This document shows positions 1 to 31,181 of a stretch of 64,000 bases of DNA, in pieces. A program made the position numbers and the translations under genes. The notes under the pieces are model-generated. The model saw nothing but the letters and a program-made list of their open reading frames with translations, ran no database searches and had not been told where the DNA came from. The stretch comes from Hyperoplus lanceolatus (taxonomy: Eukaryota > Chordata > Actinopteri > Uranoscopiformes > Ammodytidae), in contig CM049400.1 in NCBI GenBank assembly GCA_026929865.2, positions 22,987,501-23,051,500 on the forward strand, given 5' to 3'. Numbering within the stretch: the stretch's first letter is position 1; each line of letters starts with the position of its first letter.

Positions 1-710
1 TCCGACATGTCTGGAACGCAGCATTAGTGAACTACTATTCAAAGTGGTGATTGACTAGGTCAACTCAACATAATTTAAAGAGCTTAAATTAGAAATGATT
101 AATTCAAATTAATTCTAAAACTAGAAATATTTACAGGAGAAGTACCCAATATGCATCAACATGCCACAACCTTAGAGACAATGACAGTGAATGATCTGAA
201 ATATGGTATTTTGATCCTTTGAGAACATTGATTTCGAAACTGACCCTCTGGAGTGAAAACTAAATTGGGATGCACCATAACATTTAGGTTAATAGTAAAT
301 GGGTTGCTAGAAAATATCTGAACTGTTGATCCAAACAAAAAGCAATAAACAGTGTAAACAGGAGGTCAATATATCATCAGGAGCAAGGTGCCCCTTGGAG
401 ATGTAAACAAAACCAAATCTAATGTTTATATTCAGTGTTACCACTTTAAAACCCATTATGGGTATCGACAAGGTCTAACAATTAGAATGCATGTTTTACT
501 TTCCGAATAAAAACTTTAACAAAGCTGATTACTGTTTGCCCTGGAGAAAGTTAGAATGAGTGAAAAAATAAGGATTTTGCAAAAAATTTAAATAAAAACA
601 CTGTTACTTTAAACATTTTCAGCTGCATTGTTTTTTTCAGGAGATAAATTTTTTCCACTTTAATCCGGTGTTTTTTTTAAACACACTATTTTCAATTATT
701 TCGATGAGGC
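1..710. other. megf11 intron, AT-rich, no feature seen
   Basis: Lies downstream of the last visible megf11 exon in transcript terms. I see no exon-like frame, RNA gene or clear repeat here. Confidence 0.6.
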
Positions 711-1885
711 CAGAGGCCTGTTTCAGGTAGCTGGTTTTGAGGCAACCCAGAGTTTGTTCGCTCTGAGTTAGTGGAAACTCTCGGTTTTCCGTTTCAGGTA
801 GCAGGTTCAGCGCAACCGAGAGTCAGTTACTGCGGCAACATACGCCGTGGGTCTAACCTGCTCGGGAGGTGGTTAGACCTACCCTGAGTTTGTTTTCACT
901 TTACGCTGCAGCTTCGACTGAAGAAAGAGTGTCACTGTCACAACGCAACCCTGTACAGTTTAAAGCAAAATCACTCCATAGAAATCTCCATCGGGATATT
1001 TTTTATCATTTCCTGATGATTTTACTTTTGATCGATCATATATCTGATCAGTAGCGTAGTTCTCCGCCCCTATGCCGTTCATATGCGGCCACCTTACACA
1101 TCGTGAACATGCTTTACATTCAGATTAATAAACCTTTTGTATTGTATGTATCTCATTATTTATTGTTTTATTAACAGGAGTTTTTTAACGTCTGTGCCAC
1201 TGAACATAGGCTATTTATGTCAGGTTGAAATGTAATTCTGCGGCTGCACGCGATCGTTACTGTTCACTTGCGTGATCACAAAGATAACAGACAAGCCTCG
1301 TTAAATAGCCCAATATGAATATAGAAATTATATAATAAGTTAAACTGTGATCACTAGAGGACAAGGGATCTTGTATAATATAAAACACTGTCATCAATGC
1401 TGTGCAGCGGCAGCTTAATAATTTTGCTGCTGCTGATATGCATAACTTAATTCTTAAAATAGATTGCTTCTCATATGGAAGCAATGATGCTCTTGACAAA
1501 AAAAATTTGCACCGTTTTTTTTCTGAATTGCCGAGGTGATTAGATCAGAGTTATGAGACAATATCCCCGTTGATTCTTCTCCATAAACTCATTCGTTAAT
1601 ATTTCTAACTCTAGTGGGAGTAGCGGAGAAGTTTTTTTTTTTTTTTTTTGAGAAGTGGAGAAGTGATTTGGATCACGCATTTGTTTCTTCTGTTTCCATG
1701 GTGAATCATGTTATCAGCGATCCATTGACGATGGCTTTTATGCACACGCTCCACCCAGAGTGAACATGCTCAGAGTTGATTTACCCAACGCTGATCCACT
1801 GTTCTGAAACCGAAAACCCAGAGTTACTCAACAAGCAGGATTAAACTCAGAGTATGTAAAACCAGCTACCTGAAACAGGCCTCTG
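711..1885. mobile_element. hAT-like nonautonomous element (MITE), 1175 bp
   Basis: Perfect terminal inverted repeats of over 20 bp start CAGAGGCCTGTTTCAGGTAG on the left and end with the complement on the right. The 8-bp sequence TTCGATGA occurs at 700-707 and again at 1886-1893; the left copy is separated from the TIR by three bases (GGC). A CAG-starting TIR and 8-bp target duplication point to the hAT superfamily. No transposase frame is present. Confidence 0.75.
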
Positions 1886-2523
1886 TTCGATGAAGGGGTT
1901 TGTATGGCAAAAACATTGGGCCTGGATGAACTTCGGTCAGATGTGCAGAGGGGCTCTCAGGCAAATGCTCAGACAGGCTTAACATGGAATAAAGCCATTA
2001 AACACGTGTAAGCACATGTTCCTGCTAATAACTTTGCATTATGAAAGAAGACAAATTTACTGATTATCTCACATCTGCTGCGGCACAAGATTAAGAATTG
2101 CTACTGTGATTACTTCCCAGTGTAGTAAAATCCTGTTTGGGAGTATCAGCTGCTGTGCAAAGTTTTTGTAGTGTAACTATAAAGCTCACGGATCTGTTAC
2201 TCCAACTCAACCTTCTGCATTATATTTGAATGTCTATCTACCTTAAACAACACGCGGCCCCTTGTGTTTTTTTAATACAGGGATTCATTTACTAAGGGTA
2301 GATTCAGTTTGAACCTGAGAAAAACGAGTGTGACTTTATGTGCGACCACTTCCAGTTGTTGAACAACATATTGGAGATATCTTATCTCAATGAACACAAA
2401 CCCTTTGCTGTGGGAAAATAAATAACACTGTCACAAACTTGGCAGTATATAAACTATTTGAAACACTCCCCGGGAGCCTAGTGTACGATACAAAAACAAA
2501 GCTCTGTCAACGCAGGAGGGCTT

Positions 2524-2524
<1 letters not shown>

Positions 2525-2599
<75 letters not shown>
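2525..2599. repeat. (CA)n microsatellite, 75 bp
   Basis: Uninterrupted CA dinucleotide run in megf11 intron. Confidence 0.97.
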
Positions 2600-2601
<2 letters not shown>

Positions 2602-2940
2602 GTAGTAACTGTGTTCCAAAAGGCACTAATAGATCGGTCTATCTTCTGTCCCCCTCGAGAAATACTGTTGCCTTGCTGCTTTGATCTACCAAAACGAATG
2701 AGAAGGTCGGCATCGACTGTTACGAGCCGCAAGAAACCCCTTTCGAATAATATAGTTAGAAAATGTATGTAGTTCTCCCCCAAACTGTATCACTTTACAC
2801 AGTTCTATAATGAAGAATACAATTATATTTTAGACTTATTTTCTAAAAGGTGCTGCCCCAAAGAGAAGTGACTTGTTGCTTTTATACTGATGTAGACATT
2901 TAAAAAGGTACACACACGAACATACATTCACAGACACAGA

Positions 2941-2941
2941 C

Positions 2942-2976
<35 letters not shown>
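2941..2976. repeat. (CA)n microsatellite, about 35 bp
   Basis: CA run with one CG interruption near its start. Confidence 0.9.
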
Positions 2977-2977
<1 letters not shown>

Positions 2978-4785
2978 AAATATTTTTTAAATCTTTATCT
3001 GTAATATTAATGAAGAGAGAAGTTTCAGGAAAATTAGAGAGACATTTGGAGTGATGTGTCAAGCCACAGTAAATCTGTCCCGATCAGTGTAATTCACTGT
3101 TTCTTGTTCTTTGACAGCGATGCATGTCAATGTCCTGCTGCTGTGGGATTGGAGAGGAACCATCTGGCACAGATGCACTTCTGAGAATAAAGTGTAAATG
3201 CTGTCGAAGGGTGCCAGAGGGTGTCCTCCTCACAAGGGTTTTTTTTTTCTTGACAAAATGTAATTTCACTCCACTGTTTTCGGTCTAGTTACTCTTTCAT
3301 GTTGTGTCTGCGCTGGATGGGGAAATGTCATCAACAATTAAATAAGCTAATGTCACTAAAGGAAATATATGCAATCTCTGCTTAAATTCATACTTCATGT
3401 ATGGTTTCAATATCTATAAAAACTAAAATATAATCCTTCATTTAAAAACCTTAGTAATGAATAATCTGACCTTTTAAACGTTCAATTAACTTAAAAAAAA
3501 AAAGTAGCATGTACCCGCCCTGTCTGGAGCAATATCCTGTAGACAAATGTTCATAGGCCCCATTCATCAATTAACCATGTGCACAGCACCCGCAGCAGGG
3601 GCTGCCTTACCATTTGAATACATTAGGGAAGAATATGTTACCTCATGGACCACGGCTGACCAACCACATTAGATTTGGCTATTAAGTGTGATAGATTTCT
3701 TCTTAGAACGCAAAAGATGTTTCTTGGTTAACAAAGCCAAACTATTCCTCAAGACTTTTCATATACTTATCTTGGTAGCATCGATTTTTAGAATCCCGAA
3801 GTCGCTGAAACATTTTCACCTCGATAAGGAAAAGTGAACTCCGAACAGGCACAGAGAGGAAACAGTGAAAGCTCCATATTTATGCACATTTAATCTCCCT
3901 GTGAACATATCATTAACTGGCCCACATGAAATCAATGATAGTGCTTCATTGCACCTAATATGTTACAAGTGATGGCAGTCATAGCTAAATATACCTTGTA
4001 CATATAACATCTATCTTTATCATACTCTTTATTTGAAAGCTGTTATTACTGTAGCAAATACTGACCCTGTTTGACAGACTCATCAAGAGGGACTACATCA
4101 TAAGTGCTGAAAAGTACACAGCGTTACAGGCCAGGAGACATTCATTAATTTCTCTGCAACTTTAGAAAAAGCAAGTCTAGTTTTCAACCCAAGAAACTCA
4201 TAAGATTCTCCATATAGTTTTCATTGAATAAACTCATAATATTCTATTGAGATTTGATTTCCCATTTCATCTCATACTGTGCCGTTCTTTTTACAGAAAC
4301 ATATACTATATTTGTTGCAAACTACAACAAATAATTTCACTACTTAGGCGAAACCTGGTATGATACTTGAGCAGACTAAAATGAATTGAGACATACTGTT
4401 CAGTCTCATAAGCAGAGCTCCATCTATCTGAATTGCCTTTGCAAAAATTGCCTGTGTCCCTCTTTTATTGAGTCTAAAATATATATATATATATATTTAC
4501 GTGGTGAAAATCCTATTGAGAACAATTCTGTTTTTTATGACAAACCCTAGTGTCAAAACAAAAGTATACACAGTGGCACAGAGAACACAAGCACAGTACA
4601 TATCAAGAGAAAAAGAAGAAGAAGGCGAAGCAAAGGGAAGCACAAGCACAACAGAGAAAACATTACAACAGGTAACATGTCACCACACTATTTCAATACC
4701 CTGAGCTGGTGAATCAAAGAGTAAAAAGTATCATTTTATGACATGTGATCAGAGAAACATGTTCAACACCACATTCCGCAAACAC

Positions 4786-4831
<46 letters not shown>
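4786..4831. repeat. (CA)n microsatellite, about 45 bp
   Basis: Uninterrupted CA run in megf11 intron. Confidence 0.95.
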
Positions 4832-4835
<4 letters not shown>

Positions 4836-6921
4836 TTAGAGCAATCACAACAACCCAACATCAACAATTTATCATTCATCACTCTTTCGGGAAAACACAG
4901 ACAAGCTCGAGTCAGATCGCTCCATATACCCACATGTGCAAGCTGGCAACATTTGCAAACAACAGCAAACAGCATCCTGTTGTGTGCCGTTGTATCTGTG
5001 GTTTCACATCTAGCATTGTGTCCTTCAGATTAGTCTAAGGACACAGCCGGACTACAGGCAGGTCACACAGCAGATCTGGACACAGTGGGGCTCAGTTGCC
5101 TTAGGGCCTGGGGAAGAGTATGAAATTAGTTCTGGCTAAAGCAGGTGGACAACAGCGGGTGAAAAAAAACAGGTGCTATCTTTTTCTTCAGCCTTCACCA
5201 CTGTTCAACCAACACAACCAACTAAATCTCTCCCACATTATCGCCTTTTCTTTTCTTGGCCACAAACAGTCCCAACTCTTTTCTTTTTTTTTTCACCACC
5301 TGACCCACATACAAACTCCTTCCTGGTGGGTGCTGCTGCTCCAGAAACAAGGTCCAAGCTCTTTGATCCAGCTCCAGATCACTGGCTGAAATGCTGTCAC
5401 TTCAGCTTTAAGAGAGCTCTGCATCCCACGGTAGCTCTTCATCTCCACTGCCTGGGCAACACACTTACACTTTTTCTTTTTTACAATCACATTCACACAT
5501 CCTTCCGTCACATGACCAGCTCATTCTGCCCTCTCTCACTAAGTACCGTATCAGGGAATTGGCTGCTATGTGAGCACCTCAACTCATACATAATAGCAGC
5601 TAAAATAAACAGCAAAATAAATTGTGGCATTGATTATTTTCAGCCCATTTGAGACATAATAATACAATGGCTGTATCCACTCACAGGAAGACTATACCAA
5701 GTCGCAGGTCACCTATCTAGCAGGGTGAAAGTTAAATTTACAGTCAACACAACAACAAAAAAACATGCTGAACCATTTACACCGAGGTGAAGAAGAAAAA
5801 AAGAGGACAGAGTTAATTTAAAAATTGGCACACATTCCTCATTTCTACAGATGAAAGCTCGTAAATGAAAAAGCCTGGAATCATGCCTGGTATGGAAATC
5901 TAAAGTTATGAATAATGCCTCTGTCTCAATCATCAAGTCTGTTTTAATAAGGTGGATTAGCACCAGCACCTGCAGGCTGAAAGGCACACATGGCTGCACT
6001 CCTAACCAGCCAAGACTGGGACAAGAGTCCCCGGGGAACCTCAGACGCACATCACCCCCCCTGTTGGACCCTCTACCAGTCTGCAGGAGTGAGCGGCATC
6101 AAAACAGCTCAGGCTTGTCATTTATGCCCATGAATCCACCTCCAATGGGCCTGCGCAACAGCAAGTGAGAGCAGCTGATTTACACACAGTTGCTAATCAG
6201 GAAATGGCTCTCTTGCAGGAAATGGCTCTCTTGCTAATGAAAACTCATAGATCCATACAAAAACACTGCTGATATGATTTTCGCTGCCATCGCTCATTCA
6301 CTAAATATGCAATAGGCAATCACGGTTAAATGCAACAGGGAGCAGACAGTTGAATGTTTGTGTTTTTTGAGGTTGAAGTATTGATACAGAAAAAATTGTG
6401 TGTGGGTGAGATATAGAGCATCCTGTATGAACATTCACTGTCAATATTCTACACATCACAAAGGAGTTAAGGGATTATTTCCCTCTGCCAGGCCTCAGTG
6501 ACCCCCTCAAGCATTTAGCTGATTGCAGAATGGATACGTATAACTCCCACCTTCCCTGCCCTCCAAGAGTCAAGCGCTGGGAGCTGCAAGGAAACCCCCA
6601 GTAAACAGAAAAACCAGCACAATGGATTGTTTCAGCGCGCCATTGATTTATCATTCCGCTGAACAGTCATAGGCACCAGCACAATCATGATTAAGACCAT
6701 AACAGAGAGCTCGGTAGACACAGGGGGATGCAACCATCCATCCATCCATCCTTCCATCAGTTATATTCATCAAGCAAATCACTTCCACTTCCAGCAAATG
6801 AAAATGAATACATTGTGACTTACCTGTTCCATTGGCTGTGTTTGCAAAGAAGAGAGGATACAAAGCTGAGCAGCTTTGTGATAGCAATCTCCTCATTGAG
6901 GCAAAACAGTAGCAGGATTCA

Positions 6922-13402
<6,481 letters not shown>

Positions 13403-13408
13403 ACTTCA

Positions 13409-16400
13409 CTGTGAGGTGGAGACATGGAAGAAAGATATATGCTTGTACTTGGACAGTGACTTGGATCAGTCCCCTTATTGAACGTTCTAATAAGATTATA
13501 TTTGTGCTTGGATGTGGTACATCTCCAGGGATTTTATCACCTTTCAGATAGGATTATCAAAAACACACGCTCAGCTTATTTAATGGACAAGATCAATATT
13601 TTGGCAAGTAACTTTTATAGCTTTCTTGCCAAGAAGATGAAAAAATTGATACAACTTTTGTGTGAGTACAATCAATATGGATTTACAGCCAGCAGATGAT
13701 TTGATTAGCTTAGCTTGAAGGCTGGAAAGAAGTGGAAACAGAAAGCCTGCATGGCTCTGACCAAATGTAGCTAAATTCACCAACCAGCACCTCCAAAGTT
13801 GCTTGTTTAATCCGTACAGGAAGAAAATGGGGCTTATTTCAAAAAGGTACAGCAATTAATTAGTGAGCTTTACTACGTGTTCAGAACACAATGTTAGGCA
13901 AATTTTAGGCAGCAAAACTGCATACAAAGTCAGGAAGACAAAAGTGGGCGCCAACTTTCCCAGGGCAATGCAAAGGTAAAGTTTGAAATGCCTTGCTTGA
14001 AAACTTACTTTTGCGACTTTATGAATGTTCTTCATAGATGATTTGCTAGCTATCTTCTGTAAGACCAAGACCAAACACACAACTTATAGGTAGTGGTAAG
14101 TAGATTGTATGACATCTGGACAGATCCATGCTAGCTGTTTGACCCTTTTTACAGTCTTTATACAAGCTACGCTAACTGCATTCTAGCTGGAAAGCTTCAT
14201 ATTGAGAGAAAAAGTGGTATCTTTACATGTAACTTTGCCAGAAAAAAAGCAAATAAGTGCATTTCTCATAAGCAGTTATCAAGATTATTCCATTTCTTAT
14301 GTGTTTTAAGTATTTGCTCCTGCGCTTTTCTCCTTCAGCAAGACCTTGGAAAAGCTCATGCGTTCTGCTTTCTGAGCGGAGGCAGAGAGGAAACCTCCCT
14401 GTGACAAAGATGCTGATTTGTTCAGACCAGCAGGTTATTTCATTAGATGTATAGGCATAGGAGAGTGCATATGATCAAGGGACATGGCAGTGATGGATTC
14501 GCTATATGTGCAGCAAATCTACCTTAGCAAGTCACTACCGAAGGTAAAGGATGTATGTCACAGTTATGACTGACACACAACATATCTCCTACTTTGGGTT
14601 AATGCCTGGAAGCCATTAACAGTATCAAAACTGTATGTTATGTTTGGTGACGTGTCCCTGGAATACAAACATGATGATTTGGCCCATTGAGGATAGAAAA
14701 TTCAGACTTTGTTGCAGCACAAACAACAGACTTGAAAATAAATGCAAGGAATACTTGTATGGCTCAATGTGTCTTGATCATATGCATACATGACAGTGTT
14801 CACATTGTGTCACATGTGCTCTGCATGTGCTTATGGGCATGTGTTCAATATTCCTGAGTGACTGTATCCAATAACAGAGGCATTCACATGTTCAGCTAAT
14901 CTTCTGCATTGATAGCTGCATGTAGTTCACATGTGAAAGAAAATCAATCAGACCTCCACTTCCTCTAAGTAGCAGTTCATCTGAACAGGCAGAGGTTACA
15001 GTCATGTTCATTTCCTTAACAGGCTGATTAATCAAGATACATGGATGTTAAAGAGTTACAGCCTCTTTCATATTCCGGCTCTTCTCTGAAACAATTGACA
15101 AGAAAGCTTTTAAGCTTTCCCCCTGTGATTGGACCACTACCCTTACTTATTTCTATGAATGTCTCTCGGAAAGTGGAATACCTCATAACTTCTCATGTCA
15201 CATTCTTAAAACCTCACAAGTTCTCTGATACAAGCCTGCGGCAGGAGGCCAAAAGGTGGTAAAATTAGGATCATCCTTGAGTCCTGATAGCCAGAACAAA
15301 CAGCCAGAGGCATGTGACCCTAAACTCACCTAATTGTACAGCCTGTGGTCCCTGGGTGTTTTTTAGTAGACGCTGAAGGGGCTCTGGAAGCACAAAGTGA
15401 CAGAAGTGCCGCTGTGCTCGGAAACACACACTCGCTAGGAGAGGTGATGACAAGTCGCAGATCTGTGGGAGAGAAGAAAAATAATGAGCTTATGATGACA
15501 CACAGAAGACACATGCTTCCTTGCTCTCGCTCTCGCTCACGTACATGCGCACACACATACTCATACATTTCTTATGGGATCAAGAATCTCAACTGGGGCT
15601 GCTGTCAAACGGGCCTTTTCACTCTGTGCAGCCTCAAATTCCAACCACATTTTTTTTATTCCATTTTAAAAAGGCCCCTCCTACCTGGTACTGACACAGA
15701 CAAAGTTACCCACAGGAATAAAAGCCTACATTAACTCAAGAGGACCTAATACAATGAACCCTGCTCACACTTCAAACACTACAAGTGGCTCGTCCACAAT
15801 GTTGCAAAACCATGTTATCGGCACTCATTACCAAAGCCTACATAAGGGTTATTCAAATAATAATTGGGGTGCAGAAAGAACATTGATGTTTGTTGTCTCC
15901 CTCCCAACACCGCTTTCAATGATTCATCAGGAGGGTCAGAGGGCAGGTTTAAGATTCTTCTGACCTTCATTTGCTTTGAATTCTGATTTACGATGTAAAC
16001 ACAAGCACAACCAAATAATATGGCTGCTTTTGATCTTGGCTAAATAAATAATTCAGCACTTTTTTTTGCATGTAAACAGTTGCTAAGTCCAAGCTATATG
16101 GAAATTGAGACAGGTGACGGAAAACGTATAGTAGGTAGGCTCTTTAAGTCTATTGTAGCCTATTCACAAATAAGATTAACCTGAATGTTAAATTAACCTC
16201 TTTACAGAGGCAACATCATACAGTTGACTAATACTGTACATACACTTAGACAAATAAAACATACGCTATACTTTTACTACAACAAGCACAGATTTATCAA
16301 TAAAATAACATGAATTTTTGATTAAAATTAGACGATTTGGTGCCATACTGAACATGCTGTGTATTTTTGTATACAATGTCGGCAATTTGTCTTAGCATTA

Positions 16401-18239
16401 CTTATACATACATCTGCTCTATATAAAAATATATCATACTTATACCTGCGCTGTCACTTGTAACTGCAGCACATGCTCGTGCTGTATACTGTATATCTTA
16501 TTCATTTGACACTGTTAATACCGTTCCTACATATCGTATTAATAATTTCCACTCACTCCCATTCATATATGACACTAAGACTGGATGGAGTGTAAAAATA
16601 AATACATTAATTTACCAATTTACAACACAATTAGAAATCTTCTGCCAGCATTCCTCTCTCACCTCAATTACAGGGACTGTGTTGCTCATTGCCAGGATTA
16701 GTATTACTTTTCATTCTTCATAGCTGTCCATTAGAGCAACCTTTTCCTCTTGACTCCCTGATAATTTGTCATGCTTGAACTGCCATGACCAAACGTAGAA
16801 TTTAGCATTTGAATATTTAAAGAAAAAAAAGGCAATCCACTTTCACTAATAGTACACTAGATCTAAGTGAACTTCATCGTTAATTCTCGACAGCAAGTTT
16901 GAACTTGCAGCACTGCATCATAAGACGGACAAGTCGGATCGATGTAACGATTGTCACTTGGGGATCTCCAGTAAGCCTCCTCGCTGTATCTGCCGACATC
17001 CAAGAAAACTCTTTCTGTTTTGACTTCAAATGGGTTCACTTTACACAAAACAAAATGTTCTCCAGAGAACTCATTCCCCCCAAATGAATGTATCTCCTGT
17101 TTCTCAACACTTTTATTACTGAGACAACAAAACCTTCTCAAACGCTGCACTGCTGCATCTGATGCTATGAATTTCTGAAACAGACACAGGATGTAGTGTT
17201 AAGATGCATGTAGGATAAAGTGCATGTGAAGATCGGAACTTGGGTCGTAAATTAATTAACCTGCATCTCAGGTGTCCAGCATTGACATTGATGAGCCATA
17301 GCCCCCTGTGTCCCGAGTACTGCCTATCAGCAAAGACATCTGCATGATTAAAGCCATGTCTTCAGTGTGTGACTTATTAAAGTGCAATGCAATTAAGCAG
17401 CTTGTCCCCTGGCTGACCAGCACCTGCACTCTCCCATGAATGATGCTCAACAGGAATGACTGACTGGCACAAGTCAGAAGCTCACCTCCCACCTATAGAT
17501 CCAATATGCTTCTCAGGCTCCTATTAGTGCTCAGTGCACTCATATATCACAATGCTCAGTTTTGTCTTTTCTTGTTTTCATTTACACCTACATAATAGAA
17601 ACCAGTCAACAGGAACATCGCAATCTTGTCTGGAGAAGCAGAGAGAATGCCTGATCAGTTGTGGTCTCCTGAGAAACATCTCTTTGCACGATCAGCGTAT
17701 TGTTCCTCCTTTAAATTCAAGTGGAGGGCTCATATACAATTTTTATGAGAATTCTTCAGGCCACTCAATCCGTTCTTTAATGACTACTGAAGGATTCCCG
17801 CGGCAACCTAATTTGGAGTGATCTAAAGGTTACAGGTGTAACAACGCAGCACAGAGTGCCAATGAGATAAGCCCCACTGCTGGCCATCCCTGTCTACTGC
17901 TAGGGGCTGTGAGTCATTAAGAGTCAGGCCTCATTAGAGGGGCCATGGTGTGGTGCATCGTATTCAACGCTTCCTCTGGCTTCAGCCATAGTACCATAGT
18001 GTCTGATGTGTTAAAGGTCAGCAGGAGGAGAAAGTGACATGTCGGGGAATGTGCTGGTTTCTGACAAGCGGAGCAAAAAAACCAGCACAAATCTAAATCT
18101 TGCTGCTACCAACCTCAAAAAGTAACCATGGATAGTTTTTAAGTCACACATGTAAACTGTGCTGAATCTAGTGGTGAAGAGTAATTTCCTTAAAAACAAA
18201 AGATACCAATTATGTCTGTAGCCTACCAATTTTGAGGTC
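13409..18239. other. megf11 long first intron, proximal part
   Basis: No convincing gene. A 95-residue minus frame at 16863-17150 has ordinary composition but no recognised similarity or splice context. A candidate UTR exon (15330-15462) is listed separately. A short CTCGCT repeat lies near 15527-15541. Confidence 0.5.
15330..15462 (-). other. possible alternative 5'UTR exon of megf11
   Basis: On the minus strand a good polypyrimidine tract and acceptor (ttttcttctctcccacag) is followed 133 nt later by a strong donor, ATTAG|GTGAGT. It lies 1.9 kb upstream of the coding start exon, in the long first intron. No homology is seen, and splice-like pairs occur by chance in 18 kb of intron. Confidence 0.25.
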
Positions 18240-18289
18240 CTTGCTGTTTCGATTTTGTGCGCATTTATACTTACACTCCACTACATTTA

Positions 18290-19855
18290 ATGGGAGGAAA
18301 ATGGCTGAATCGGTAGAAATTATTAGTAATGCTATAGATCACAAATTGTACTCTATAGGAATTTTTATAGACATGAAAAAAGCTTTTGACACTATAAATC
18401 ACGACATCCTTCTCAATAAGCTTGAGAATTATGGCATTAGAGGTATAGCACGGGACTGGGTTAGAGGTTATTTACTGGACAGGAAACAATATGTGAAATT
18501 AGGGGAGATCACATCGACATGCTTGGATATTGTTTGTGGGGTCCCTCAAGGGTCAATTTTAGGGCCAAAATTATTCCTGCTTTACATAAATGATATATGG
18601 AAAGTTTCGAAGGTCTTAAAGTTGATTTTATTTGCTGACGACACAAACATCTTCTATTCGGGGCATGATCTGAATAATATGGTTGAGACTGTAAACATTG
18701 AATTGACTAAGTTACATGGGTGGTTAAACCGAAATAAGTTATCATTAAATTTAGAAAAAACTAAATTTATGTTGTTTGGTAGGAGAGCAGCAGATGTCTC
18801 TGTGAAAATCCAGGTAAATGGGATAGATATTGAAAGGGTCAAGCAACACAAAGTACTAGGGGTAATAATTGATGACAAGTTAAGTTGGAAACCACAAGTT
18901 AGCCATCTTATGGGCAAAATAGCCAGGAGTATTTCTATACTTTGGAAATCACAATATTTTTTAAATCAAAAGGCCTTACTTGTATTATACTGGAGTTTAG
19001 TTTCCCCACATCTGCATTACTGTGCTGAGGTGTGGGGGAACACTTACAAAGGTAAATTGCACCCATTGGAGATCCTTCAAAAAAGGGCAATAAGAATAAT
19101 ATATCAAGCAACTTACAGGGCACACACTAATAACTTCTTTATTGAAGGTAGAATTCTCAAATTACGGGACGTAGTAAGTTACCACACCGTACAAATGATG
19201 TACAAGGCTTAAAAAAAAAGCCTTCCTGTCAGTTTACAAGCAATGTTTGAAGAAAGAGGAGTCTCGCATGATTTAAGAAGAAAAAGAAGATTCACAGAGA
19301 AAAATATACGCACCACACTTAAATCATTTTCGATTTCTATAAAGGGTATTAAATTATGGAATGAACTTGATGAAGATATCACAGGGAGTTGCAGTTTGCG
19401 AAATTTCAAAAAAATGTATGTCTCTAAAATTATTGAAAATTATAGACTGAAAGCAGAGCACCAATAAGCTGAGTAAAGGTGAATGGCACTATCATAACAT
19501 TATTGTAAAAGAGAGGTCAGCAGAATGACTTGTTTGGGTTGAATACTTCTGCAGTTGTGTTTAGACTACCAGATAATGACTTGAAGATGTATGCAAATTT
19601 GTGTGTTTTCTTCCTTTTTCTTTTTTTTTTTTCTTTTCTTTTTTTCTTTTCTTTTTTGTGATCAGTAAATGTGTATCTGATTCTGAATCTGATGAAATTG
19701 GGGGCGGGACTCGATGAGCCTTAGGCTTCTCCCGTCACCCTTCGACAACACTAATTAAGATGTATGATGTGAAAGAGATAATTGTGTATTATGTGGAATT
19801 GTCCGAAAGAATAATAAATAAATAAAAAAAATAAAAAAAAATGATTAAGTATTTG
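18290..19855 (+). mobile_element. 5'-truncated non-LTR retrotransposon (Rex1/jockey-CR1 group)
   Basis: CTCCACTACATTTA at 18276-18289 and CTCCATTATATTTA at 19856-19869 are imperfect (12/14) target-site duplications. Between them lie the reverse-transcriptase C-terminal part, a 3'UTR and an A/AATAAA-rich tail. The 5' truncation is typical of LINE insertions. Clade assignment beyond the jockey/CR1/Rex1 group is tentative. Confidence 0.75.
18296..19467 (+). pseudogene. LINE reverse transcriptase fragment, frameshifted
   Basis: Reverse-transcriptase motifs appear in order: FIDMKKAFDTINHDIL (motif A), GVPQGSILGPKLFLLYIND (motif B) and LILFADDTNIF with the catalytic FADD (motif C), then LGVIIDDKLSW and the SPHLHYCAEVWG region. 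The first frame stops at 19210 within an A-rich run. The next frame continues the same protein (MFEERGVSHDLRRKRRF, IKLWNELDEDI) to 19467. The start of the RT and the endonuclease are absent, so it cannot be autonomous. Confidence 0.85.
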
Positions 19856-19921
19856 CTCCATTATATTTATCTGTACTTGGGCTGGTTTACTTTACAGATT
19901 AAGTTTTGTTTTAAACACAAA

Positions 19922-19968
<47 letters not shown>

Positions 19969-20465
19969 TTTAAAGATGAGACATTTTAAAGATGTATAAA
20001 CAAGACATTTTAAAGATGTATGTTAATTACATAATTGTTGTAGATTTAACTTCTCAGCAGTTTATTGTTAAGCTCCACCTCAGTTAGCTACGATATTATA
20101 CTCTTAAGTATTGCCTAATGCATGACAATGATGACTGGAGGTGCAGCCGTTGGGGTACAGAAAGAAAGGCAGAGGAGAAGGGAAGAAACCTTTAGGGGAA
20201 CCTGTGCTGATGGTCCAGGAGTCAAGGAGGAAGGAGGAATCAGGCCAAGGAGCTCAAATGACTTCTGATGTGAAATAATATAATATGTATTGTCAGCATA
20301 ATAATTGATCATTCAGAATAGGACCATTTTGCACAAGGATTCCTTTTAATATTTAAAGTAAATTTTTCTTATGATTTTCCCTACTTATACTTGAGTACAA
20401 TTTTAATGCACCTTCTTATAATGTTTTCTTTGTACTTTTTTGTAATTAAAGGATCTAAACACCTT

Positions 20466-31181
<10,716 letters not shown>

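Larger units (their letters stand above)
18240..20465. repeat. old fish repeat split by a LINE insertion
   Basis: Left part (to 18289) ends CTTACACTCCACTACATTTA. The right part (from about 19856) continues CTCCATTATATTTATCTG, then GTTTACTTTACAGATTAAG, and ends near 20460 with AATTAAAGGATCTAAACACC. Read across the gap, these match one common fish repeat as I remember it, so the LINE sits inside it. A (CA)n tract is at 19926-19968. Confidence 0.55.

Noticed and set aside
5173..5652. 159-residue plus-strand frame
   Set aside because: His/Phe/Ser-rich composition from pyrimidine-rich DNA, antisense to megf11, no known motif.
16863..17150. 95-residue minus-strand frame with ordinary composition
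   Set aside because: No recognisable family, no matching splice signals and no continuation in megf11.
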